Source of the DNA: Streptomyces sp. Je 1-79 | GTDB taxonomy: Bacteria > Actinomycetota > Actinomycetes > Streptomycetales > Streptomycetaceae | DNA length: 64,000 bases | Direction: 5' to 3' | Assembly (NCBI RefSeq): GCF_025195125.1 | Contig: NZ_JAMGSL010000007.1 | Coordinates: 434,001-498,000, forward strand | Shown here: positions 1-8,782 of the stretch, one piece after another | Numbering within the stretch: position 1 is the first letter of the stretch | How the letters are laid out: the number at the start of each line of letters is the position of its first letter | Translations under genes and position numbers: made by a program | Notes under the pieces: model-generated | Told to the model about the DNA's origin: nothing | The model's database searches: none | The model's input: only the letters and a program-made list of their open reading frames with translations

Positions 1-1
1 C

Positions 2-184
2 ACGGCGTGCAAGAAGGCCGAGCAGCGCCGCGAGGCCGCCGAGAAGGCCGCGGACCAGGCGAGCAAGCCGCCCGCCGAAGGCGCGACCACACCCGACTCC
101 AAGCCCACCACAGCCGCTCCCTCCCCGGGCCCCACCCTCACGGAGGACGAGCAGAAGCTGGCCTCGAACTGCGGCAAGCAGTAA
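2..184 (+). CDS. pstP: C-terminal end of a PP2C-type Ser/Thr protein phosphatase (partial)
   Basis: Only the last 60 codons lie in the window, ending in NCGKQ and a TAA 25 bases before the RodA-type gene. What is visible is a charged, then Pro/Thr/Ala-rich tail with no recognisable domain. This composition fits the short extracytoplasmic tail of membrane-anchored PP2C phosphatases. The assignment is by context: in actinobacteria the pstP phosphatase immediately precedes rodA, pbpA and pknB and dephosphorylates PknB. The catalytic domain would be upstream of base 1, so the identification is inferred from gene order. Confidence 0.6.
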   Translation, partial: TACKKAEQRREAAEKAADQASKPPAEGATTPDSKPTTAAPSPGPTLTEDEQKLASNCGKQ

Positions 185-209
185 GCACCCGTAGGGGGCC
201 TTCACCACC

Positions 210-1664
210 ATGAGCGTTGTCACCAACACGACCACCATCGGCGCCATCGAGGCGCCGAGCCGCCGGAACACCGAACTGGCGCTGCTGGCGTTCGCCGTCG
301 TCATCCCGGTGTTCGCCTATCTCAACGTCGGTCTCGCGATCGACGGCGAGGTGCCCGCGGGCATGCTCGGGTACGGGCTCGGGCTCGGCCTGCTCGCGAG
401 CGTCGCGCACCTCGTGGTGCGCAAGTTCGCGCCGTACGCGGACCCGCTGCTGCTGCCGCTGGCCACGCTGCTCAACGGCCTCGGGCTGGTGCTGATCTGG
501 CGGCTCGACCAGTCGCCGCGGCTGATCGCGACGTCGATGCGGCTGTACGACAGCTTCAGCCCGGACGCGCCGAACCAGATGATGTACTCGGCGATCGGCA
601 TCGCCATGTTCGTGGGCGTGCTGCTGCTCCTGAAGGACCACCGGGTTCTCCAGCGCTACACGTACATCTCGATGGTCGTGGCGCTCGTCCTGCTGCTCCT
701 GCCGCTCGTCCCGGGCCTGGGCGCCAACGTCTTCGGCGCCAAGATCTGGATCAGCGTCGGCGGTTTCTCCATCCAGCCCGGAGAGTTCGCCAAGATCGTC
801 CTCGCCGTGTTCTTCTCCGGCTACCTGATGGTGAAGCGGGACGCGCTGGCGCTGGCCAGCCGCCGTTTCATGGGGCTCTACCTGCCGCGTGGCCGTGACC
901 TCGGCCCGATCCTGACGATCTGGGCCGTCAGCCTCCTCATCCTTGTCTTCGAGAACGACCTCGGTACGTCGCTGCTCTTCTTCGGCATGTTCGTGATCAT
1001 GCTGTACGTGGCGACGGAGCGGACCAGCTGGATCGTGATGGGTCTGCTGATGTCGGTGGTCGGCGCCGTCGGCGTGGCCTCCTTCGCGGGCCATGTCCAG
1101 GCCCGTGTCGACGCCTGGGCCGACCCCTTCGCCTGCGCCGCCCCCCCGATCAACTCCGCGGCCTGTCAGCAGATGAGCCAGGTGCTGATGTCCTTCGGCT
1201 CCGGCGGCATCCTCGGCACCGGCCTCGGCCAGGGCAACTCCGACCTGATCGGCTTCGCCGCCAACTCCGACTTCATCTTCGCCACCGTCGGCGAGGAGCT
1301 CGGTCTGACCGGCGTCATGGCCTTCCTGCTGCTGTACGGCCTGATCATCGAGCGCGGTGTCCGCACGGCCCTGGCCGCGCGCGACCCCTTCGGCAAGCTG
1401 CTCGCCATGGGCCTGTCCGGCGCCTTCGCGCTGCAGATCTTCGTCGTCGCCGGCGGTGTGATGGGCCTCATCCCGCTGACCGGTATGACCATGCCGTTCC
1501 TCGCGTACGGCGGCTCCTCCGTGATCGCGAACTGGGCCCTGATCGGCATCCTGATCCGGATCAGTGACACGGCCCGCCGGCCCGCGCCGACTCCGGCGCC
1601 CTCGACGGACGCCGAGCCGACCCAGATGGTCCGGTACAGCGAGACGCCCCCGTCGGGGCAGTGA
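210..1664 (+). CDS. rodA: FtsW/RodA/SpoVE-family peptidoglycan glycosyltransferase
   Basis: A 484-residue polytopic membrane protein of the SEDS family, which polymerises lipid II into glycan strands together with a partner class B PBP. About ten to twelve hydrophobic helices are visible. Family signatures include the GAKIWISVGGFSIQPGEFAKI stretch around residues 178-198, FENDLGTSLL near 250 and the C-terminal GLTGVMAFLLLYG and MPFLAYGGSSVIANW segments. The last 30 residues are a Pro/Thr-rich cytoplasmic tail. ATG at 210 follows a GGGGG stretch at about 194-198. The gene sits between the phosphatase end and a class B PBP, the usual partner. A strong terminator follows, so co-transcription with the PBP may be incomplete. 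Assignment as RodA rather than FtsW rests on context. Confidence 0.93.
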   Translation: MSVVTNTTTIGAIEAPSRRNTELALLAFAVVIPVFAYLNVGLAIDGEVPAGMLGYGLGLGLLASVAHLVVRKFAPYADPLLLPLATLLNGLGLVLIWRLDQSPRLIATSMRLYDSFSPDAPNQMMYSAIGIAMFVGVLLLLKDHRVLQRYTYISMVVALVLLLLPLVPGLGANVFGAKIWISVGGFSIQPGEFAKIVLAVFFSGYLMVKRDALALASRRFMGLYLPRGRDLGPILTIWAVSLLILVFENDLGTSLLFFGMFVIMLYVATERTSWIVMGLLMSVVGAVGVASFAGHVQARVDAWADPFACAAPPINSAACQQMSQVLMSFGSGGILGTGLGQGNSDLIGFAANSDFIFATVGEELGLTGVMAFLLLYGLIIERGVRTALAARDPFGKLLAMGLSGAFALQIFVVAGGVMGLIPLTGMTMPFLAYGGSSVIANWALIGILIRISDTARRPAPTPAPSTDAEPTQMVRYSETPPSGQ

Positions 1665-1981
1665 ACACCGTCACACAGGAACCCTGGTCGGCCGGTGCCG
1701 CCGGCCCACCGCGGCGCTGACGCGCCCGGCAGGACCCTGACACGCGTGCACCTGTGTGGCCTCCCGCCCGACCGGCGGGAGGCCACACACGTACGCCCCA
1801 CCAGCCCCTCAGGAACCGCCGAGCCGTCCGCCGCGTCTACTGATCGTGCCCGTAAGGGGCACCGCCCCAGCACGGACGGCCGCACCCTAGACTGTGCAAC
1901 GGCCAAATTCAGCACCATTTCCTGCTACGCAGACACTGGCGCGAAAGCGGGCACATCTGACACCACGTGGAGAGGCCGGAC
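1665..1981 (+). promoter_or_regulatory. Gap between rodA and pbpA: terminator, then probable pbpA promoter
   Basis: The 317-base gap holds the perfect hairpin at 1754-1788. After it no gene is seen. A TAGACT hexamer at about 1889-1894 could be a -10 element for the PBP gene, but no convincing -35 was found at the right distance. No ORF with a ribosome binding site is present. Confidence 0.35.
1754..1788 (+). terminator. Strong intrinsic terminator after the rodA gene
   Basis: A perfect 15-bp inverted repeat, GTGTGGCCTCCCGCC at 1754-1768 and its exact complement at 1774-1788, separated by 5 bases. It lies 90 bases past the rodA stop. Streptomyces terminators often lack a T-run, as here. It implies that the downstream PBP has its own promoter. 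Confidence 0.75.
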
Positions 1982-3448
1982 GTGAACAAGCCCTTGCGCA
2001 GGGTCGCTGTCTTCTGCGGACTTCTCGTCCTCGCCCTGCTCTTCCGCGACAACTGGATCCAATTCGTCCGCGCCGACGAGCTGAACGCGCACGCCACCAA
2101 CAAGCGGGTGCAGATCGAGCGGTACGCCAACGCCCGCGGCAACATCATCGTGGACGGCAAGCCCATCACCGGCTCCGTGGACTCCAAGGACCCGTACTAC
2201 CGCTTCAAGCGGACCTACGTCGACGGCCCGATGTGGGCCCCGGTGACCGGCTACGCCTCGCAGGCCTACGACGCCAACCAGATCGAGAAGATCGAGGACG
2301 GCATCCTCACCGGCAACGACGACCGGCTCTTCTTCGACCGAACCCTGTCGATGTTCACGGGCGACGAGAAGAAGGGCGGCAACGTCGTCACGACGCTGAG
2401 CGGCGCCGCCCAGAAGGCCGCCTTCGACGGGCTGGGCGACAAGACGGGCGCCGTCGTGGCGATCGAACCCGGCACGGGCAAGATCCTCGCGCTGGCCTCG
2501 ACCCCGTCCTACGACCCCTCGTCCTTCGCCGGCTACTCCGGCAAGGACGAGAAGGCCTGGCTCGCGCTGGAGAACGACAAGAACAAGCCCAAGCAGAACC
2601 GCGCGCTGCGTGAGATCTACCCGCCCGGCTCCGTCTTCAAGGTCGTCACGGCGGCCGCGGCGCTGGAGAGCGGCAAGGTCAAGGACATCGACGCGCCGAC
2701 GGACACCCCCGAGCCCTACAAGATCCCGCTCTCCAGCCGGAACATGGTCAACCATGCCAACGGGTGTGAGAACGCCAGCCTGAACCAGGCCCTGGAGGTC
2801 TCCTGCAACTCCGTCTTCGCCAAGCTCGGCGACGACGTGGGCCGCGACAAGATGGTCGAAATGGCCGAAAAGTTCGGTTTCAACGCCGAGCAGTTCACCC
2901 CGGTCCGCTCCGCCGCCTCCGTCTACGACAAGAAGATGGACCGCGGCGGAAACGCGCTCTCCTCCATCGGCCAGTTCAACACCGCGACGACCCCGCTCCA
3001 GATGGCCATGGTCACGGCCGCGATCGCCAACGACGGCAAGCTCATGAAGCCGTACATGATCGACAAGCTGGAGGCTCCGAACCTCGACGTGATCAAGCGG
3101 AACGAGCCGGAGGAGATGAGCCGCCCGGTCTCCCAGAAGACCGCGCAGCAGCTCCAGCAGATGATGGAGAACGTCGTCAGCAACGGCACCGGCAGCAGGG
3201 CCGACCTGAACATGGACGGCGTGAAGGTCGGCGGCAAGACGGGCACCGCCCAGCACGGCGAGCAGAACTCCAAGCGTCCCTACGCGTGGTTCATCTCCTA
3301 CGCCAAGACCGACCAGGGCTCCCCGGTCGCCGTCGCCGTCATCGTCGAGGACTCCGCGGGCACGAACCGTGAGGACATCTCCGGTGGCGGCCTCGCCGCC
3401 CCCATCGCCAAGGCTGTGATGAAGGCGGTACTGAAGACCAGGAGCTGA
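1982..3448 (+). CDS. pbpA: Class B penicillin-binding protein (PbpA type, peptidoglycan transpeptidase)
   Basis: A 488-residue D,D-transpeptidase that cross-links peptidoglycan outside the membrane as partner of the SEDS polymerase upstream. An N-terminal membrane anchor spans about residues 7-24. The penicillin-binding domain carries SxxK as SVFK (217-220, catalytic Ser217), SxN as SCN (274-276) and KTGT (419-422). GTG at 1982 is preferred because GGAGAGG sits about 7 bases upstream; an in-frame GTG at 1967 would add five residues and overlap that site. It lies in the rodA-pbpA-pknB cluster conserved in actinobacteria. Confidence 0.93.
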   Translation: MNKPLRRVAVFCGLLVLALLFRDNWIQFVRADELNAHATNKRVQIERYANARGNIIVDGKPITGSVDSKDPYYRFKRTYVDGPMWAPVTGYASQAYDANQIEKIEDGILTGNDDRLFFDRTLSMFTGDEKKGGNVVTTLSGAAQKAAFDGLGDKTGAVVAIEPGTGKILALASTPSYDPSSFAGYSGKDEKAWLALENDKNKPKQNRALREIYPPGSVFKVVTAAAALESGKVKDIDAPTDTPEPYKIPLSSRNMVNHANGCENASLNQALEVSCNSVFAKLGDDVGRDKMVEMAEKFGFNAEQFTPVRSAASVYDKKMDRGGNALSSIGQFNTATTPLQMAMVTAAIANDGKLMKPYMIDKLEAPNLDVIKRNEPEEMSRPVSQKTAQQLQQMMENVVSNGTGSRADLNMDGVKVGGKTGTAQHGEQNSKRPYAWFISYAKTDQGSPVAVAVIVEDSAGTNREDISGGGLAAPIAKAVMKAVLKTRS

Positions 3449-3601
3449 GCTTGCGGCCGGGCACCGGCCAGGTACCGGTCAGGTATCAGGTGCCGGTCGC
3501 GGGCGGATCGCCCTCCCGTGGCCGGTAGCCTTTGCGCGAACAGCACACCGCCGGACCACACACGGGTGCGGTCGGGACAGACGGAGAGGGCTGGATCAGT
3601 T

Positions 3602-5599
3602 ATGGAAGAGCCGCGTCGCCTCGGCGGCCGGTACGAGCTGGGCTCGGTGCTCGGCCGTGGTGGCATGGCAGAGGTCTACCTCGCCCACGACACCCGGCTC
3701 GGCCGCACCGTCGCCGTGAAGACGCTGCGGGCCGACCTCGCCCGCGACCCGTCCTTCCAGGCCCGGTTCCGCCGTGAGGCCCAGTCGGCCGCCTCGCTCA
3801 ACCACCCGGCGATCGTCGCGGTCTACGACACCGGCGAGGACTACGTCGACGGGGTCTCCATCCCGTACATCGTGATGGAGTACGTCGACGGCTCGACCCT
3901 GCGTGAGCTGCTGCACTCCGGGCGCAAGCTGCTGCCCGAGCGCACGCTCGAGATGACGGTCGGCATCCTCCAGGCGCTGGAGTACTCGCACCGCGCCGGC
4001 ATCGTGCACCGCGACATCAAGCCGGCGAACGTCATGCTGACGCGCACCGGCCAGGTCAAGGTCATGGACTTCGGCATCGCCCGCGCCATGGGCGACGCCG
4101 GCATGACCATGACGCAGACCGCCGCGGTCATCGGCACCGCCCAGTACCTCTCCCCGGAGCAGGCCAAGGGCGAGCAGGTCGACGCCCGCTCCGACCTGTA
4201 CTCCACCGGCTGCCTGCTGTACGAGCTGCTGACCGTCCGGCCCCCCTTCATCGGGGACTCCCCGGTCGCGGTCGCCTACCAGCACGTACGGGAGGAGCCG
4301 CAGGCGCCGAGCAACTTCGACCCCGAGATCACGCCCTCGATGGACGCCATCGTCCTGAAGGCGCTGGTCAAGGACCCCGACTACCGCTACCAGTCCGCCG
4401 ACGAGATGCGGGCCGACATCGAGGCCTGCCTCGACGGTCAGCCCGTCGCGGCGGCCGCGGCGATGGGAGCCGCGGCGTACGGCGGCGGCTACGGCAACGG
4501 CAACGGCTACGGCGGCTACGCCCCGGACGACCAGCCCACGACCGCCCTGCGCCAGACCGACCCGGCCGGCCAGACCTCCATGCTGCCGCCGATGAACCCG
4601 GACGACGGCGGCTACGGCTACGACGACCGCCCGGGCCGCCGCCGCCAGAAGAAGTCGAACACCTCGACGATCCTGTTGGTCCTGGCGGGCATCCTGGTCC
4701 TGGTCGGCGCGATCCTCATCGGCCAGTCGATCTTCGACGGCAAGGAGGGCACGCAGCAGGTGCCCGTCCCGTCCCTGGTCGGCCACACCCTCCAGGAGGC
4801 CGAGGGGCTGGCGAAGAACTCCCAGGTGAAGGTCGCGCAGTCGGGCTCCGAGCGCTGCGACCAGCCCAAGGGCAAGATCTGCAGCCAGACGCCGGTGGCC
4901 GACGGCACGGCGAAGATGAACGTCGACGAGACCATCTCGGTCGTGATCTCCGAGGGCGCGCCGCAGATCGAGGTCCCGGACGTGACGGAGAAGTCCCAGG
5001 AGAGCGCGGAGCAGTCGCTCAAGGACAAGGGCTTCCAGGTCAAGGTCGAGTTCAAGGAGTCCGACCAGGAGGTCGGCCGCGTTCTGGACCAGACCCCGAA
5101 GGGCGGCTCCAAGGCGGAGCAGAACTCCGAGGTCACGATCACGGTGGCGAAGCAGAAGAAGACGCAGCTGCCGGACGTCACGGGCCGTGCGATCGACCAG
5201 GCCATCCAGGACCTCAAGACGCTCGGCTTCGAGAACGTCGGCCGCCAGGACGTCGACTCGGAGCAGCCCGCGGGCACGGTCGTGGACATGACCCCGAAGG
5301 GCAACACGGACCAGCCGAAGAACGTCCAGATCACGCTGAAGGTCTCCAAGGGGCCGCAGCAGACGCAGACGGCGATCCCGGCGGGCCTCGCGGGCAAGAA
5401 GTTCGAGGAAGTGAAGCAGCAGCTCGAGGCGCTCGGCCTCGTCGTGCAGCAGCAGGGCTCGGACAAGGGCGACGCCACGGTCCTCGGCACCAACCCGCCG
5501 GAGGGCAGCCCGGTCACCACCGGCCAGACGATCACCGTCTTCACGGCGGGCGGCGGCGGTGGCGGCGGCAACAACGGCGGCGGCGGCTTCTTCGACTGA
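3602..5599 (+). CDS. pknB: PknB-type Ser/Thr protein kinase with PASTA repeats
   Basis: A 665-residue transmembrane sensor kinase controlling cell-wall growth and division. The N-terminal kinase domain has the Gly-rich loop GRGGMAEV (18-25), ATP-binding Lys40, catalytic HRDIK with Asp138, DFG 156-158, and an activation loop with a TMTQT pair (169-173) typical of autophosphorylation sites. A Gly/Tyr-rich linker precedes one membrane helix (356-375). Outside are four PASTA repeats (about 387-650), which in this family bind muropeptides and lipid II, then a Gly-rich tail. ATG 3602 is chosen because the kinase homology starts just after it and GGAGAGGG lies upstream. A second pknA-like kinase, present beside pknB in mycobacteria, is absent here. 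Confidence 0.96.
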   Translation: MEEPRRLGGRYELGSVLGRGGMAEVYLAHDTRLGRTVAVKTLRADLARDPSFQARFRREAQSAASLNHPAIVAVYDTGEDYVDGVSIPYIVMEYVDGSTLRELLHSGRKLLPERTLEMTVGILQALEYSHRAGIVHRDIKPANVMLTRTGQVKVMDFGIARAMGDAGMTMTQTAAVIGTAQYLSPEQAKGEQVDARSDLYSTGCLLYELLTVRPPFIGDSPVAVAYQHVREEPQAPSNFDPEITPSMDAIVLKALVKDPDYRYQSADEMRADIEACLDGQPVAAAAAMGAAAYGGGYGNGNGYGGYAPDDQPTTALRQTDPAGQTSMLPPMNPDDGGYGYDDRPGRRRQKKSNTSTILLVLAGILVLVGAILIGQSIFDGKEGTQQVPVPSLVGHTLQEAEGLAKNSQVKVAQSGSERCDQPKGKICSQTPVADGTAKMNVDETISVVISEGAPQIEVPDVTEKSQESAEQSLKDKGFQVKVEFKESDQEVGRVLDQTPKGGSKAEQNSEVTITVAKQKKTQLPDVTGRAIDQAIQDLKTLGFENVGRQDVDSEQPAGTVVDMTPKGNTDQPKNVQITLKVSKGPQQTQTAIPAGLAGKKFEEVKQQLEALGLVVQQQGSDKGDATVLGTNPPEGSPVTTGQTITVFTAGGGGGGGNNGGGGFFD

Positions 5600-5618
5600 C
5601 CGCTCGACGCAGCGCACA

Positions 5619-5654
5619 GAGAGCCCCGGCATCCACAAGGACGCCGGGGCTCTC
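5619..5654 (+). terminator. Intrinsic terminator after pknB
   Basis: GAGAGCCCCGGC at 5619-5630 pairs perfectly with 5643-5654 around a 12-base loop, starting 20 bases after the pknB stop. Confidence 0.8.
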
Positions 5655-5785
5655 GCTTTACCACGCAACCCCCTCGGACGCAAGCTCCCGGCATGTCGGT
5701 CGCGTCCTCATATGCCCTGGCTCGTTGGACGGGAGGGGCGGGGACCACAGCCCTGCCCGTCGACACGACGAAGAAGGGCAGAAAC

Positions 5786-6817
5786 ATGATCAACGAAGTG
5801 GTGCTGCTGGAGTCGAGGGCGATGCGCGAGGGCGTCGCCGGGCGAACCGAGGTGCTCGACAAGGTGAGGACGCTGTCGCTGCTGCCGGACGGAATGCACG
5901 TGACGACGGCGATGGTCGCGACGTATTTCGAGGTGACCGTCAAAACCCTCGAATCCGTTATGGAGGATCACAGGGCAGAGCTGAGCGCCAGCGGCCTCCA
6001 GGTCCTCACGGGCAAACGACTGGCCCTCTTCAAGGGGGCCTGTGGGCTCCAGTCACGCTCAAGGGCTCTCGCGATCTTCAGCCGCCGAGCCGTCCTCAAC
6101 GTGGCCATGCTCCTCCGCGACAGCGAAGTCGCACGTCAGGTGCGTACGTACCTCCTCGACCTGGAGTACACAGCACGATCCCACCCTGTGGAAAACCCTG
6201 TCCACAACTCGACCGACTCCCTCGACGAGAGGATCGACCAGCGCATCACCCACATCCTCGGCAAGGCCCTCGTCCCCCTGCTCAGCGCCCTCATCGAAGC
6301 GTCGGGTGAGCACCGCAGGGAGCTGATCTGCCTCCGGGAGGACATCGAGAGGATCGAGCACCGGCTCGGCGACCACGCTCTCCGGCTCCGGCACCTCGAA
6401 CACACCCAGGGCCCCCGCCCCTACACCGGGATCATGGCGTCCATCGACGGAATGAACTGGCGCGAGTTCGAGCACCACGTCGCCATCCTGCTCCGCCGCG
6501 ACGGCTGCACCGACATCGTCGTCCACGGCGGGCCCGGAGACCGGGGTGTGGACATCACCGGGCAGACCGCCGACGGCCGCAGGATCGTCGTACAGTGCAA
6601 GAACTTCGCGCCCTACCGGCCTGTGTGGAGCGCCGAGGTCCAGAAGTTCCTCGGGGCCTCGTTCGTCCAGCACCAAGCCGATCTGGCCCTCTTCGTCGCC
6701 TCGACGACGTTCAGCCCGGACGCCCGCACCATCGCCGAGGAGCACGGCGTGACCGTCGTGGACCGCGCGGGCCTGGAGAAGTGGAGCGCGGGCGTCGCGC
6801 TGCCGGTCCTCCAGTAG
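5786..6817 (+). CDS. Phage-antirepressor-like N-terminus fused to an Mrr-type restriction endonuclease domain
   Basis: A 343-residue protein. The C-terminal half (about 218-340) has the Mrr_cat architecture: IDGMNWREFEH helix, then GDRGVDITG with putative metal-binding Asp256, then VVQCKNF with Gln270 and Lys272, that is the D...QxK variant of the PD-(D/E)xK nuclease core. Such domains cleave, often methylated, DNA. Residues 1-130 resemble regulators found beside phages: a winged-helix-like start, then RRAVLNVAMLLRDSEVARQV (101-120) as in antirepressor/ORF6-type proteins. Residues 145-205 look coiled. ATG 5786 has AAGGG upstream; an in-frame ATG at 5693 would add 31 residues with poorer spacing. 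It lies alone between two terminators in an otherwise conserved region, which suggests acquisition. Target and role are unknown. Confidence 0.75.
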   Translation: MINEVVLLESRAMREGVAGRTEVLDKVRTLSLLPDGMHVTTAMVATYFEVTVKTLESVMEDHRAELSASGLQVLTGKRLALFKGACGLQSRSRALAIFSRRAVLNVAMLLRDSEVARQVRTYLLDLEYTARSHPVENPVHNSTDSLDERIDQRITHILGKALVPLLSALIEASGEHRRELICLREDIERIEHRLGDHALRLRHLEHTQGPRPYTGIMASIDGMNWREFEHHVAILLRRDGCTDIVVHGGPGDRGVDITGQTADGRRIVVQCKNFAPYRPVWSAEVQKFLGASFVQHQADLALFVASTTFSPDARTIAEEHGVTVVDRAGLEKWSAGVALPVLQ

Positions 6818-6834
6818 GACACGGCACAACGGAA

Positions 6835-6875
6835 GGGGCCCGAAGTCGCAAGAGCAAGTTGCGGCTTCGGGCCCC
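6835..6875. terminator. Bidirectional terminator between the Mrr-type gene and the sortase operon
   Basis: A 15-bp stem, 6835-6849 with 6861-6875, has one G-T wobble and an 11-base loop. It lies between convergent stops at 6817 and 6893 and can serve both strands. Confidence 0.8.
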
Positions 6876-6892
6876 GGTCGGTTCGGAGTTCG

Positions 6893-7567
6893 TCAGGCCA
6901 GCTCCGCCGGCGGCGTTCGCGAGCTGTCGACCTTCTCCGTGCGGACCAGCTCGCCCCACACGATGTACCGGAAGTCCGACGTGTACATCGGCGTGCACGT
7001 CGTCAGCGTGATGTAGCGGCCCGGCTTCGCCTTGCCCGATTCCTTCGGGACCGGCTGGAGCACGTCCACGTTGTACTTCGTCGTCTCCGGCAGCGCCTTG
7101 TAGACCTTGTACACGAACCACGTGTCCTTGGACTCGAAGACGATCGCGTCGCCGTTCTTCAACTTGTGGATGTTGTGGAACTTCGCCCCGTGCCCGTCCC
7201 GGTGCGCCGCCAGCGTGAAGTTGCCCTGCTTGTCCTGTGGAAGGGCCGACGCGACCGGGTCCGTGTAGTAGCCGGCGACGCCGTTGTTCAGCGTCTTGCT
7301 GTCCGTGCCCTTCTTGACGAGTATCTCGTCCCCGCCCATCGCCGGGACATGCAGGAAGCCGATGCCGTCCTTGGTGTCCAGGGCGCCCGGGCCCGACGCC
7401 CAGTTGTCGCGGACCTGATGGCCGTCCTTGTCGGCGGCGCGGTCGGCCAGGACGTTGGTCCACCACAGCGAGTAGACGACGAAGAGACCGAGCACCAGGC
7501 CCGCGGTGATGAGGAGTTCACCGAAGAGACTGATGACTCCGGCGATCCGGTTGCGCGCACGTGCCAC
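6893..7567 (-). CDS. Class E sortase (first of three)
   Basis: A 224-residue membrane-anchored transpeptidase. Class E sortases of high-G+C Gram-positives recognise LAXTG-type sorting signals and link surface proteins to the wall. One N-terminal membrane helix (about 12-34) is followed by the sortase fold with His122 (AAHRDGHG), catalytic Cys191 (TLTTC) and Arg200 (SDFRYIVWG). GTG 7567 has GGACGGGA upstream. It is the last gene of the minus-strand operon, 45 bases after the next sortase. No LAXTG substrate gene was recognised in this window. Confidence 0.9.
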   Translation of the reverse strand: MARARNRIAGVISLFGELLITAGLVLGLFVVYSLWWTNVLADRAADKDGHQVRDNWASGPGALDTKDGIGFLHVPAMGGDEILVKKGTDSKTLNNGVAGYYTDPVASALPQDKQGNFTLAAHRDGHGAKFHNIHKLKNGDAIVFESKDTWFVYKVYKALPETTKYNVDVLQPVPKESGKAKPGRYITLTTCTPMYTSDFRYIVWGELVRTEKVDSSRTPPAELA

Positions 7568-7612
7568 TGCGTCGTCCCGTCCTGAAGTGTGGGGTCGTGG
7601 GGTCGTAGGGGC

Positions 7613-8782
7613 TCAGCCTACGAGCGCGTCCGGCTTTCCCTTGCTGCGCGGGCGTTCCTCGACCATCTTGCCCCACACGATCATGCGGTACGTACTGGTG
7701 AATTCGGGCGTGCACGTCGTCAGCGTGATGTACCGCCCCGGGCCCTTGAAGCCGGACTGCTTCGGCACCGGATCGATCACCGAGACGTTCGACGGCGCGG
7801 TCTGCGGCAGGATGCTCGCCATCTCGTACGTGTAGTACGCGTCCTGGGTCTCGACGACGATCGGGTCCCCCGGCTTCAGCTGGTTGATGTACCGGAAGGG
7901 TTCACCGTGGGTGTTGCGGTGACCGGCCACCGCGAAGTTCCCCTCCTTGTCGCCCGGCATCGCCGTCTTCAGGGTGCCCTCGCTGTAGTGGCCCACCATG
8001 CCCCGGTCCAGGACCTTCGGCTTGTTGATGCCCTCGGCGACGGGGACGACCACGTCCAGCTTGGGGATGTACATGATCGCGAAGCCCTGCCCCGGCTCGA
8101 ACGCCCCCGGCGCGCGCCCCTTGGACCAGGAGTCCTCTATCTGCCCCTTGGCCTGGTTCGCCTGCTGCCCGGCCCGCACGTTCGTCCACCACAGCTGGTA
8201 CGTCACGAACAGCAGCATCACCACGCCGAACGTGATGAACAGCTCGCCCACCACCCGGCTGGCGACGACACCGACGCTGTCCTTCGCCGCCCGGGCCGCG
8301 CGGCGCGCCTCGACGCGGGACAGCGGCGCGGCGGGGGCCCCGGAGGCCGGCTCGGCGGACGCTGCGCCCCGGCGGCCCTTCCCCTTGGCCCCCCTGCCCT
8401 TGGCGGCGCGCCGCCGCTCGGCCCTGCCGGGGCCCGCAGGCGGCGTCTCCGCCTCCTCCACGGTCCGCAGGGCCATCGTCTCGTCCCGAGGCTCGTACGG
8501 CTCGTACGGCGCCTCCTGCGGGCTCTCATACGGCTCCTGAGACGCGTCGTACGACTCCTGGTGCCCGTGCGGCTCCTGAGGCGCGTACGGAGGCGCCTCA
8601 GCCGCCGGGGTGGTCTCCGGCACCGACCCGTACCCCGCCCCGTACGCCGACGCGTCGTACCCGTACCCCTCGGGCCGCGGCGCGTACGCCGTCTCCTCAG
8701 GCCCCGGTACGGCCTGAGGTATCGACCCCGGCTCCGGTTCCGACACGTTCGTCGCCCGGAACCACGGCGACCCCGTCGTCAC
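7613..8782 (-). CDS. Class E sortase with a long disordered cytoplasmic N-terminus
   Basis: A 389-residue sortase. Residues 1-165 are low-complexity, first Pro/Glu/Tyr-rich with PYAPQEP- and EPYE-like repeats, then Arg/Lys/Ala-rich (118-165). One membrane helix spans about 178-198. The extracytoplasmic sortase domain has His288 (AGHRNTHG), Cys357 (TLTTC) and Arg366 (STYRMIVWG). GTG 8782 shares its bases with the TGA of the amidotransferase gene upstream in a GTGA overlap, indicating translational coupling. A GTG-independent start further upstream would run through the neighbour and is unlikely. The acidic/Tyr-rich tail could be a docking or phosphorylation region, which is inference. Confidence 0.88.
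   Translation of the reverse strand: MTTGSPWFRATNVSEPEPGSIPQAVPGPEETAYAPRPEGYGYDASAYGAGYGSVPETTPAAEAPPYAPQEPHGHQESYDASQEPYESPQEAPYEPYEPRDETMALRTVEEAETPPAGPGRAERRRAAKGRGAKGKGRRGAASAEPASGAPAAPLSRVEARRAARAAKDSVGVVASRVVGELFITFGVVMLLFVTYQLWWTNVRAGQQANQAKGQIEDSWSKGRAPGAFEPGQGFAIMYIPKLDVVVPVAEGINKPKVLDRGMVGHYSEGTLKTAMPGDKEGNFAVAGHRNTHGEPFRYINQLKPGDPIVVETQDAYYTYEMASILPQTAPSNVSVIDPVPKQSGFKGPGRYITLTTCTPEFTSTYRMIVWGKMVEERPRSKGKPDALVG

Noticed and set aside
3596..5683. A long minus-strand frame opposite pknB
   Set aside because: Antisense shadow of the kinase gene; Leu/Arg/Asp-rich and without homology.
6187..6206. Two DnaA-box-like words inside the Mrr-type gene
   Set aside because: Each has a mismatch, they lie in coding DNA and such words occur by chance.
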